A DNA stretch of 64,000 nucleotides, taken from contig NZ_CP126980.1 in the NCBI RefSeq assembly GCF_030252345.1, positions 4,789,501 through 4,853,500 on the forward strand. The letters are read 5' to 3'. A program made the position numbers and the translations under genes. Source of the stretch: Actinoplanes oblitus. GTDB lineage: Bacteria; Actinomycetota; Actinomycetes; Mycobacteriales; Micromonosporaceae. Shown here in pieces: positions 8,675 through 16,695 of the stretch. The notes beneath the pieces are model-generated. The model made no database searches. It saw only the letters and a program-made list of their open reading frames with translations, and had not been told where the DNA came from. Numbering within the stretch: the first letter of the stretch is position 1; every line of letters starts with the position of its first letter.

Positions 8675-10543
8675 GTGTCTACGGGGCTGAACATCCATAT
8701 CGAATTGCTGGGGCCGGTACGGGCCTGGCGCGACGGCCAGGCCGTCCACCTCGGCCCGCCGAAACAGCGCGCCGTTCTCGGGCTGCTGGCCAGCCGGGCA
8801 GGGGAGGTGGTCGGCGTCGAGCAGATCGCCGACGCGGTCTGGGGCGCTGACATTCCGCAGACCGCGGCCAACGGCGTGCACACCTACGTGGCCGGCTTGC
8901 GCCGGGTGCTGGAGCCGAGCCGCAGCCGGCGGCAGACCGGCGAGGTGCTGGTCTCGGCGGTCGGCGGCTACTCGTTGCAGACCGACGCGCGGGCCGTCGA
9001 CACCGCGCTGTTCACCCAGATGATCGGTGAGGCCCGTCAGCTGCGCGGTGGCGGCGACGTGGCCGGGGCGGTGGAGGCGTTCGAGGCCGCGCTCAAGCTC
9101 TGGCGCGGTGAGGCGTTCGGCGGCGTGCCCGGCCCGTTCGCCGCGCTGGAACGCAGTCGCCTGCAGGACCTGCGCCTGACCGCGGCCGAGGACCACGCCG
9201 CATGCCTGCTCGACGCGGGCCGGCACACCGAGGCTGTCGGCTGGCTGACCCAGGCGATCGGCGAGGACCCGCTGCGCGAGCGGCTGCGCGGGTCCCTGAT
9301 GATCAGCCTCTACCGGTCGGGCCGGCAGGCGCATGCCCTGCGGGTCTTCCGCGAGACCTGTGAGCTGCTGCGCGACGAGCTCGGCATCGACCCGAGCCCG
9401 GAACTGCGCGAACTGCACCGCCGCATTCTGGTCAGCGACCCGGCCCTGGGCGCGGCGGCCGCGCCGCCGAGCCGTCCGGCCGCCGTGCGGCCGCCGGTGC
9501 CGGCGACCCCACCGGTGCAGTTGCCGACGATGCCGTCCGGGTTCGCCGGGCGTGACGAGGAACTGGCCCTGCTCAGCCGCGAACTGCTGCGCGAGGACGA
9601 CGGGGGAGAGGGCGCGGTCCGGCTCGCCGTGGTCGACGGGCCACCCGGGGTGGGCAAGACCGCCTTCGCGCTGGAACTTGCCAAACGCATCGGCAGGTCC
9701 TTCCCGGACGGTCAGCTCTTCGTCGACCTGCGCGGCACCGATCCGGCGAGTGCGCCCGCCGGCCCGGCCGACTGCCTGCTGTTCCTGCTGCGCAGCCTCG
9801 GTGTGGAGGACGCGCGCATCCCCGGTGACCTGGCCGGCCGGATCGCGCACTACCAGAGTCTGGTGCACGCGCGGCGCCTGCTGATCATCCTGGACGACGC
9901 CCGCAGCGCGGACCAGGTGCGTCCCCTGCTTCCGCGTGGTGCGTCGTGCGTGCTGGTGACGAGCCGGGTCCGGCTCAGCGGGCTGGTCGCGCGCGACGGG
10001 GCGTACCGGGTGCCGATGCGGCCGCTCGATCCGGAGGTGTCGGCGGAACTGCTGGCACGCCTGGCCGGGCGGGAGCGGATGCGCCCGGACAGCCCGGTGA
10101 CCCGGCGTCTGGCGCACCTGTGCGGCCACCTCCCGCTCGCGCTGCGGCTGGCCGCCAACGCGTTCGCCACCGATCCCGGCCATCCCCCGGCGGAACTGCT
10201 CGAACGCTATGTCGCCGAACCCAGCCGGCTGGACCGGCTGGCCGTCGCCGACGACGCCTCGACCAGTCTGCGGGCGGCGCTGGACGTCTCCTTCCAGGCG
10301 CTGCCGGACGACGCCGCCCGGATGCTGCGGAGCCTGGGCGCCGCTCGACGCGAGACGATCACCGCCACGTTCGCCAGCGCGGTGACCGGCGCTCCCCGCC
10401 AGCACGTACAGCAGCAGCTGACCGTCCTGGCCGACAACCGCCTGATCGAGGAGGCGGGCCCGGGCGAGTACCGGCTCAACAACCTGGTGGCCCTCTACGC
10501 CCGGGAGTGCGCTGGGCGGACCAGCCGCGAGAAGGCGTCCTGA
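8675..10543 (+). CDS. SARP-family pathway activator with NB-ARC ATPase domain
   Basis: A 622-residue AfsR-like regulator. Residues 1 to about 100 form an OmpR-type winged helix (IELLGPVRAW through AVWG and VHTYVAGLRRVLE). About 105-255 is a bacterial transcriptional activation domain ending ELGIDPSPELRELHRRIL. A P-loop NTPase of the NB-ARC type follows, with Walker A GPPGVGKT (Lys328), LLIILDDA as Walker B and the GLPL-like HLPLAL. The long TPR C-terminus of full AfsR is absent. GTG 8675 is preceded by AGAGGTG at about 10 bases. Proteins of this kind usually activate the biosynthetic cluster they sit in, so this is the most likely cluster-specific activator. Confidence 0.93.
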   Translation: MSTGLNIHIELLGPVRAWRDGQAVHLGPPKQRAVLGLLASRAGEVVGVEQIADAVWGADIPQTAANGVHTYVAGLRRVLEPSRSRRQTGEVLVSAVGGYSLQTDARAVDTALFTQMIGEARQLRGGGDVAGAVEAFEAALKLWRGEAFGGVPGPFAALERSRLQDLRLTAAEDHAACLLDAGRHTEAVGWLTQAIGEDPLRERLRGSLMISLYRSGRQAHALRVFRETCELLRDELGIDPSPELRELHRRILVSDPALGAAAAPPSRPAAVRPPVPATPPVQLPTMPSGFAGRDEELALLSRELLREDDGGEGAVRLAVVDGPPGVGKTAFALELAKRIGRSFPDGQLFVDLRGTDPASAPAGPADCLLFLLRSLGVEDARIPGDLAGRIAHYQSLVHARRLLIILDDARSADQVRPLLPRGASCVLVTSRVRLSGLVARDGAYRVPMRPLDPEVSAELLARLAGRERMRPDSPVTRRLAHLCGHLPLALRLAANAFATDPGHPPAELLERYVAEPSRLDRLAVADDASTSLRAALDVSFQALPDDAARMLRSLGAARRETITATFASAVTGAPRQHVQQQLTVLADNRLIEEAGPGEYRLNNLVALYARECAGRTSREKAS

Positions 10544-10636
10544 GCGGCGTTCCGGGAGGTACAGAGCGAAACCATAGGCCCTACAGACGACGCTGCCAGG
10601 CTGGTACGGGACGTGCGCGAGACGGGAGCGGCATAC

Positions 10637-12241
10637 ATGCGTGTCTTGCTGATGAGCGGGCTCGGCCCCGCCAATCTCAACTCGGGATACCTTTCCGGGT
10701 CACTGCTCGAGAGGGATCGCAGTCCCCGCGCGACGCAGGTGCTGCAGCGCGCCGATCGGCCGGACCTGGACGTGAGCCAGCTGGCCTTCGAGAAGGGCGG
10801 TCGCCGGTACGCGCTGTTGCGTCCCCGCCCCGACTCGGTGCCCCACCTCACCTCGGTCACCCTCACCTCGATCCTGGCCTCCAGCGGTCACGATTTCGTC
10901 CGGGTGCCGCTGGAGGAGGTGTGGACGTCGCAGGCCCGGCCACCCTCCGGCGACATCGACGTGGTGCTGCTCTCGTCGACCTTCATCTGGAACGACGGGA
11001 TCGTGGCCGCGGCGCTGAACTGGATCGGCACGCACGTGCCCGACACCCCGGTGATCATGGGCGGCCAGTACACGAACCTCAAGTTCATGCCGGTGATGCG
11101 CGATCACCCCGAGGTCCTCGCCGTGGTGCGCGGCGACGCCGAGGAGAGCCTGCCCCGGGTGCTCGACGCGCTGCAGGCCGGGGCCTCGCTCGACGGCATC
11201 CCCAACGTGGTCTGGCGCGACGGTCCCCGGATCCAGATCAATCCCATCGCGTACGTCGACATGGAGCGGTTCCCGTCGCCGACCGTCGCCGGCCCGGCGC
11301 CGATCGTGCCCTACGAGTCGATGCGCGGCTGCCCGTTCGACTGCAAGTTCTGCTCGTTCCCGGCCGCGTCGCCGAAGTGGCGGTACAAGTCGGCCGAGAA
11401 GATCGTGCACGACTGGACGGCGTACGCCACCGAGAACCACGCCAAGATGATCTCGGCGATGGACTCCACCTTCACGGTGCCGCCGACGCGCATGCGCCGC
11501 CTGCTGGAGTTGCTGCCCGGCGCCGGGACGCCGCCGTGGGAGGGCTTCAGCCGGGCCAACACCATCAACTCGCCCGAGCTGGTGGAGAACCTGGCCCGGT
11601 CGCGGTGCCAGCAGCTGCACATCGGTTTCGAGTCGATGAACGACGAGACCCTCAAGCGGATGAGCAAGCGGGTGAGCGTGCGGCAGAACCGGCGGGCCGG
11701 CGAGCTGCTCAGCCGCAGCGACATCGGCTACTACGTCTTCTTCATCGTCGGCTACCCGGGTGAGACCCCCGAGGCGTTCGCCGACACCAGCGCATTCCTG
11801 GTCGACGAGTACGTCGGCCACTTCGCGCTCAGCAAGTTCTCGATCACCGACGAGACGATGCCGCTCTGGCAGGACCGGGACGAACTGCGGATCGTCTCGG
11901 ACGACCCGACCGATCCGACGGCGGCGTGGTCACACATCGGCATGGACAGCGCCGAGGCGTCCCGGCTGCAGAAGGAAACCCTGGACCGGGTACGCCACGG
12001 CAGCGAGACGGCCGTTCTGCACCTGTGGCAGCACGCCTTCCAGCACTGGCTCATGCCGCACCGGGACCGTCTCACCAACATCCGGGCGGAGAAGTGCGTC
12101 GAACGGATGGCGATGGCGCCGGTCGACTATCCCGACGTCGCCCAGGCGGCGAAGGTGGTCAACGACGAACTCGACAAACTGCGTGACCTCGGCATCGAAC
12201 GGGTCGAGGACTCCCGGACGCTGTGCCGGGACGCGATATAG
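10637..12241 (+). CDS. Radical SAM, B12-binding-type (class B) methylase homologue
   Basis: A 534-residue protein with an N-terminal Rossmann-like cobalamin-binding-type region (VIMGGQYTN, VVRGDAEESLP) followed by a radical SAM core. The iron-sulfur motif CPFDCKFC gives Cys232, Cys236 and Cys239. Class B enzymes methylate unactivated carbons. In the watasemycin cluster of Streptomyces venezuelae a type B radical SAM methylase homologue C-methylates the thiazoline of a related molecule, so thiazoline C-methylation is the leading hypothesis here; the polyketide chain is an alternative target. ATG 10637 follows GGGAG at 8 bases; an in-frame GTG at 10613 is less likely. A strong terminator follows. 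Confidence 0.88.
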   Translation: MRVLLMSGLGPANLNSGYLSGSLLERDRSPRATQVLQRADRPDLDVSQLAFEKGGRRYALLRPRPDSVPHLTSVTLTSILASSGHDFVRVPLEEVWTSQARPPSGDIDVVLLSSTFIWNDGIVAAALNWIGTHVPDTPVIMGGQYTNLKFMPVMRDHPEVLAVVRGDAEESLPRVLDALQAGASLDGIPNVVWRDGPRIQINPIAYVDMERFPSPTVAGPAPIVPYESMRGCPFDCKFCSFPAASPKWRYKSAEKIVHDWTAYATENHAKMISAMDSTFTVPPTRMRRLLELLPGAGTPPWEGFSRANTINSPELVENLARSRCQQLHIGFESMNDETLKRMSKRVSVRQNRRAGELLSRSDIGYYVFFIVGYPGETPEAFADTSAFLVDEYVGHFALSKFSITDETMPLWQDRDELRIVSDDPTDPTAAWSHIGMDSAEASRLQKETLDRVRHGSETAVLHLWQHAFQHWLMPHRDRLTNIRAEKCVERMAMAPVDYPDVAQAAKVVNDELDKLRDLGIERVEDSRTLCRDAI

Positions 12242-12254
12242 CGGTAAACAACCC

Positions 12255-12291
12255 AGAGTGGGCGCCGGCTGTTGCCGGCGCCCACTCTTTT
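12255..12291 (+). terminator. Rho-independent terminator after the radical SAM gene
   Basis: A perfect 15 bp stem (left arm 12255-12269, right arm 12274-12288) with a TGTT loop, followed by a T-run. It lies 14 bases after the radical SAM stop codon and separates that transcription unit from the halogenase operon. Confidence 0.9.
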
Positions 12292-12305
12292 CTGTCCAGT
12301 GACAA

Positions 12306-12321
12306 GACCTTAGAAAAGGTC
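12306..12321. promoter_or_regulatory. Palindrome GACCTT-AGAA-AAGGTC, candidate operator
   Basis: A perfect 6+6 bp inverted repeat with a 4-base spacer, 109 bases before the first halogenase. The core ACCTT-N4-AAGGT recurs upstream of NRPS2 at 46120-46135. It lies between the terminator and the halogenase start, in the expected promoter region. The binding protein is unknown; the TetR protein at 38829-39500 is a candidate. Confidence 0.45.
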
Positions 12322-12429
12322 CAGACGGTGTCCAGAGAGAAGGCAGCGGGCGCGACAAAGATAAAGACGTACGTGGATCGAAGGCGGAATCCGCTACCGG
12401 TCTGTTCGCCGTCAGGAAGGTCGGTCTCG

Positions 12430-13695
12430 ATGTCCTCCCAGCTATTCGGTGTCCCCGACGAATTCGACGTCATCGTCATCGGCGGTGGGCCGGCCGGTGC
12501 GACCACGGCCGGACTGCTCGCCCAGCGCGGGCGCAGCGTCCTGGTCCTCGATCGCGAGCGGTTCCCGCGCTACCACGTCGGCGAGTCACTCATCCCCGCC
12601 TTCATGCGCCCGATGAAGGAGCTCGGGCTGACCGAGCGGATGGACGCCCGCGGCTTCGAGCGCAAGTACGGCGGCAGCCTCATCTGGGGCAACGAGCAGG
12701 TGCCGTGGCAGTTCTCGTTCATCGAGGGCGGGTACGAGTACGCCTACCACACCCGTCGTGCCGACCTGGACGCACTCATCCTCGACCGGGCTCGTGAGCT
12801 GGGCGCCTGCGTCATCGAGGACGCCACGGTCCGCGAGACGATCGACGTCGACGGCCGGGTCACCGGCGTCCGCTACGCCCTGCGCGGCGGCGACGGCCTG
12901 GTCGAGGCCCGGGCCCAGCTGGTCGTCGACGCCTCCGGGCAGGCCCGGGTGATCGGCCGCCGGCAGACCGGCGTCAAGTGGCACGACGAGCTGCGCAACG
13001 TCGCCGTCTGGACCTATTTCGACAACTGCGAACGGCTGCCCGGCGACGAGTACACCAACATCCTCATCGAGGGCCTCGACGAGGGCTGGTTCTGGGGCAT
13101 CCCGATCGACAAGGGCACCATCAGCGTCGGGTACGTGACGCGCGCGTCCACGGTGGGCGAAGGTGACCAGAAGCTCGAGCAGATCTTCCGCGAGCAGGTC
13201 GAGCGCACCACCAAGCTCAAGAAGATGCTGGCGCCCGGCCGGCGTTCCGCGGGATTCCGGACAGCCCGGGACTGGTCCTATCACAGCGACCGCTTCTACG
13301 GCGACGGATGGGTTCTCGTCGGTGACTCGGCGGCCTTCGTCGACCCCCTCTTCTCGACCGGTGTAGCGCTGGCCACGCTGGCCGGCAGCACCCTCTCGAA
13401 AATCCTCGACAAGGTCATCGAGCACCCCGAGATCGAGGAGAAGGCGCTGGACCGTTACGCCACCGCGTACTCGAATTTCTTCGACGAGATCCGATCGTTC
13501 GTCGAGCGGTTCTACGACCGTACGAAATACAAGGAGTTCTATCACAGCCTGGCCCAGGAAATGGTCGATCCGGAGCAGAAGAACAAGCCCTCGTCCGACT
13601 TTGTCACGCTCATCTCCGGAATGAGCGGCAAACATCCCATGTTCCACATCGACCTCAGCGACCTGATCTCCGCGGACGACGGCGCGACGCGATGA
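12430..13695 (+). CDS. FADH2-dependent halogenase 1
   Basis: A 421-residue flavin-dependent halogenase. The FAD dinucleotide motif GGGPAG occupies residues 18-23, followed by VGESLIP. The halogenase signature WxWxIP is present as W220-F-W-G-I-P225, and GDSAAFVDPLFSTGV is the second FAD contact. It groups by eye with the phenol or pyrrole halogenases of the PltA type that often act on carrier-bound substrates, so chlorination of the salicyl ring on NRPS1 is plausible. ATG 12430 follows AGGAAGG at about 9 bases; the longer upstream frame lacks homology. Its stop overlaps the antiporter start by 4 bases, and a flavin reductase lies downstream at 34594. Confidence 0.92.
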   Translation: MSSQLFGVPDEFDVIVIGGGPAGATTAGLLAQRGRSVLVLDRERFPRYHVGESLIPAFMRPMKELGLTERMDARGFERKYGGSLIWGNEQVPWQFSFIEGGYEYAYHTRRADLDALILDRARELGACVIEDATVRETIDVDGRVTGVRYALRGGDGLVEARAQLVVDASGQARVIGRRQTGVKWHDELRNVAVWTYFDNCERLPGDEYTNILIEGLDEGWFWGIPIDKGTISVGYVTRASTVGEGDQKLEQIFREQVERTTKLKKMLAPGRRSAGFRTARDWSYHSDRFYGDGWVLVGDSAAFVDPLFSTGVALATLAGSTLSKILDKVIEHPEIEEKALDRYATAYSNFFDEIRSFVERFYDRTKYKEFYHSLAQEMVDPEQKNKPSSDFVTLISGMSGKHPMFHIDLSDLISADDGATR

Positions 13696-14966
13696 CCAGC
13701 GCCCAGGCGCAGCTGCTCTTCGTCGATCTGGCGATCATCCTGGTGCTCGCGCAGGGACTCGGGCGGCTCGCCGCCCTGGTGCGCCAGCCGCCGGTGGTGG
13801 GCGAGATCCTCGCAGGCATCCTGCTCGGCCCCACCCTGTTCCACGGCCGAGTGTCGGACACGCTGTTCCCCGGCGGCGTACGGTCGCTGCTGGGCGCGAT
13901 GGCCGCCCTGGGCGTGTTGCTGTTCATGTTCGGCGTCGGGGTGGAGGTCGAGCACCACGTCCTGCGCGGCCGGGGCCGGGCAACCGTGCTGTGCGCCCTG
14001 GGCTCGATGTGCGTGCCGTTCGCGCTCGGCGCCGGGCTGGCCTGGACGCTGCTGTCCGGCCACCGCACGGCCAGCCCCACCTGCTACGTGCTCTTCGTCG
14101 GCCTGGCCGTCTCGGTGACGGCCTTTCCGGTGCTGGCCCGCATCCTGAGCGACCGCGGGCTGGCGGCGACCGCGGTCGGCGGCGTGGCGCTTGCCGTGGC
14201 CGCGCTCGTCGACGTCATCGCCTGGACCGGGCTGGCCGGCCTGCAGGCGATCGGTGGCGGCGCCGGGCAGCACTGGCGGGTGGCGCTGATCCTGCCGTTC
14301 GCCGCGTTCCTGGCCTTCGTGGTGCGCCCGCTGGCCCGCCGTTGGCTGCTGTCGCCCCGGGCGGGCGCCGACCCGGGGGAGCCGTCGCCGGTGCGCTTCG
14401 GCGTGGTGGTGATCGGCGCGCTGCTCAGCGGCGCGGCGACCGAGGTGATGGGCCTGCACTACCTCTTCGGCGCGTTCATGTTCGGGCTGGTCATGCCGCG
14501 CGAGGGTGCCCGAGGGCTGCGCGACGGCCTGCTGCGCCAGGTCGGGCGGGTCTGCGCGCTGCTGCTGCCGGTCTACTTCGTCGTGGCCGGTCTGCAGGTC
14601 GATCTGAGCCACCTGGGCGCCGACGAGTTCCTGGAACTGGGCGCCATCCTCGTCGTGGCCGTCGCCGGCAAGTTCGCCGGCGCCTACCTCGGCGCCCGCA
14701 CGCAGGGGCTGGCCGCGCGGCCGTCGGCGGCGCTGGCGGTGCTGATGAACACCCGCGGCCTCACCGAACTCATCATCCTCGGCGTCGGGCTCCAACTCGG
14801 CCTGCTCGACGGTGACCTCTACTCACTGATGGTGGTCATGGCGCTGGTCACCACCGCGATGACCGGACCGCTGCTGGCCCTGGTCTACCGCAAACCCGTC
14901 GAGATCACCGCCCCGGCCCCGGCCGCGTCCCCCGCGCTGTCCGGCGCGTCCGGACGCGCCAGCTGA
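13692..14966 (+). CDS. CPA2-family cation/proton antiporter
   Basis: A 424-residue polytopic membrane protein of the KefB/NapA-like antiporter family, with about 12 hydrophobic segments. Recognisable family stretches are PPVVGEILAGILLGP, GVLLFMFGVGVEVE and NTRGLTELIILGVGLQLG. The C-terminal regulatory domain of Kef proteins is missing. It is translationally coupled to halogenase 1 by an ATGA overlap and precedes halogenase 2 by 33 bases. Antiporter-like genes are found in some other chlorinated natural product clusters (RebU of rebeccamycin is one I recall). Product export or ion and pH handling linked to halogenation are inferences only. Confidence 0.9.
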   Translation: MTSAQAQLLFVDLAIILVLAQGLGRLAALVRQPPVVGEILAGILLGPTLFHGRVSDTLFPGGVRSLLGAMAALGVLLFMFGVGVEVEHHVLRGRGRATVLCALGSMCVPFALGAGLAWTLLSGHRTASPTCYVLFVGLAVSVTAFPVLARILSDRGLAATAVGGVALAVAALVDVIAWTGLAGLQAIGGGAGQHWRVALILPFAAFLAFVVRPLARRWLLSPRAGADPGEPSPVRFGVVVIGALLSGAATEVMGLHYLFGAFMFGLVMPREGARGLRDGLLRQVGRVCALLLPVYFVVAGLQVDLSHLGADEFLELGAILVVAVAGKFAGAYLGARTQGLAARPSAALAVLMNTRGLTELIILGVGLQLGLLDGDLYSLMVVMALVTTAMTGPLLALVYRKPVEITAPAPAASPALSGASGRAS

Positions 14967-14999
14967 CCGTCCGCCTGTCCAGACCGGAGGAAGGTACCG

Positions 15000-16658
15000 A
15001 TGAACCACCATATTGCCGGTAAACGAGACACCTACCACGTCGCCATCCTGGGCGCGGGGATGGCCGGCGGCATGCTCGCCGCGGTGCTGGCCCGCCACGG
15101 CGTACGGGTCCTGCTGCTCGACGCCGGCGTCCACCCCCGGTTCGCCGTGGGCGAGTCCACCATCCCGTACACCTCCGGCATGACGCGGCTGATCGCGCAG
15201 CGTTACGACGTACCCGAACTCAAGGCGTTGTCCAGTTTCAAGGGCATCCGCACCAAGGTCTCGCGCTCCTGCGGCCAGAAGCAGAACTTCGGCTTCGTCT
15301 ACCACCGGGAGGGTGAGCCGCAGGACCCGGGCCAGATCAACCAGTTGGTGGTCCCGTCGGCGATCCGGACCGAGACGCACCTGTTCCGGCAGGACGTCGA
15401 CGCCTACCTGTTCCACCTGGCGGTGGCCAAGGGGGCCACCCCGCGGCTGGGCACCAGGATCGAGCACATCGAGATCGACCCGGACCGCGGGGCGGTGCTG
15501 CGCAGCACGTCCGGCGAGGAGTTCCGGGCCGATTACGTCGTCGACGGCAGTGGCTTCCGGTCCCCGTTGGCCGACGCGTTCAACCTGCGGGAGACGCCGA
15601 CCCGGGCCCGCACCCACAGCCGGACGATCTTCACCCACATGGTCGGGGTCACGCCGTTCGACGACGCGCCGGCGGCCCGTCACCACAAGAACCCGAACCC
15701 GTGGCACCACGGCACCCTGCATCACGTCTTCGACGGCGGATGGCTCTGGGTGATCCCGTTCGACAACCACCCGAGCTCGCTCAACCCGCTCTGCAGCGTC
15801 GGCCTGACGCTCGACCCGCGCAGGTACCCCCAGGACGGCCGGTCCGGGCAGCAGGAGTTCGACGACTTCCTGGCCCGGTTCCCGCAGATCGCCCACCAGT
15901 TCCGCGGAGCGTCCGCCGCGCGGCCCTGGGTGAGCACCGGACGGCTGCAGTACTCGGCCAAGCAGGTGGTCGGCGACCGGTTCTGCCTGACCTCGCACGC
16001 GGCCGGCTTCATCGACGCCCTCTACTCGCGCGGTCTGACCAACACGATGGAGCTGGTCAACGCGCTGGCCTGGCGCCTGATCGCCGCCGCCCGCGACGGC
16101 GACTGGTCGACCGAGCGCTTCGCCTACCTGGAGGCGCTGCAGCAGGGCCTGTTCGACTTCCACGACGACCTGGTCTACGCCTCGTTCGTCGGGTTCGGCG
16201 ACTACGAGCTGTGGAACGCCGTCAACCGCACCTGGATGCTCGGCACGATGCTCGGCAACGTCATGCTCGAGGACGCGTACTACCGCTTCCTGCGGACCGG
16301 GGACGACGCGGTCTTCCTCGATCTGGAGAACAGCGCCCGGCCGGGCTCGCCGCTACCGGTCAGCGACGGCTTCAACCGGATGGGTGTGCTGACCCGCGAG
16401 CTGTGCGAGGCCGTCGAGGCCGGCACCGCCAAGCCGGGTGACGCCGCCGCCGCGATCCTCGGCCACATCGGCGGCGCCGACTTCATCGCGCCCTCCTTCG
16501 CCTTCGGGGAACGCGACACCCGCTGCTTCAACATGACGCCCGCCAAGATGGCGCGCAACGCGGTGTGGTGCCGCCGGGAGGCCCCGCCCGAGATCGGCCC
16601 TCGAATGATCAACGCCAGCAAGGGTCTCGTGCGGATGCGGTTGCGCGGCGGCGAGTGA
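15000..16658 (+). CDS. FAD-dependent halogenase 2 (PltM/PltD-like)
   Basis: A 552-residue flavoprotein longer than and clearly diverged from halogenase 1. It has the FAD motif GAGMAG at residues 18-23, the VGESTIPY loop and the WxWxIP signature as W248-L-W-V-I-P253. ASHAAG-like binding (TSHAAGFIDALYSRGL) replaces the usual GDAA. The long C-terminal region (about 400-552) has no motif I can name. A second halogenase suggests either dichlorination of the aryl ring or a separate free-phenol target; a non-halogenating role, as proposed for PltD in pyoluteorin, is possible. ATG 15000 follows a GGAGGAAGG Shine-Dalgarno. Confidence 0.85.
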   Translation: MNHHIAGKRDTYHVAILGAGMAGGMLAAVLARHGVRVLLLDAGVHPRFAVGESTIPYTSGMTRLIAQRYDVPELKALSSFKGIRTKVSRSCGQKQNFGFVYHREGEPQDPGQINQLVVPSAIRTETHLFRQDVDAYLFHLAVAKGATPRLGTRIEHIEIDPDRGAVLRSTSGEEFRADYVVDGSGFRSPLADAFNLRETPTRARTHSRTIFTHMVGVTPFDDAPAARHHKNPNPWHHGTLHHVFDGGWLWVIPFDNHPSSLNPLCSVGLTLDPRRYPQDGRSGQQEFDDFLARFPQIAHQFRGASAARPWVSTGRLQYSAKQVVGDRFCLTSHAAGFIDALYSRGLTNTMELVNALAWRLIAAARDGDWSTERFAYLEALQQGLFDFHDDLVYASFVGFGDYELWNAVNRTWMLGTMLGNVMLEDAYYRFLRTGDDAVFLDLENSARPGSPLPVSDGFNRMGVLTRELCEAVEAGTAKPGDAAAAILGHIGGADFIAPSFAFGERDTRCFNMTPAKMARNAVWCRREAPPEIGPRMINASKGLVRMRLRGGE

Positions 16659-16695
16659 CTCCTCGCCCGGCCGACCAGAAGTGAGGAGGAGCGGC

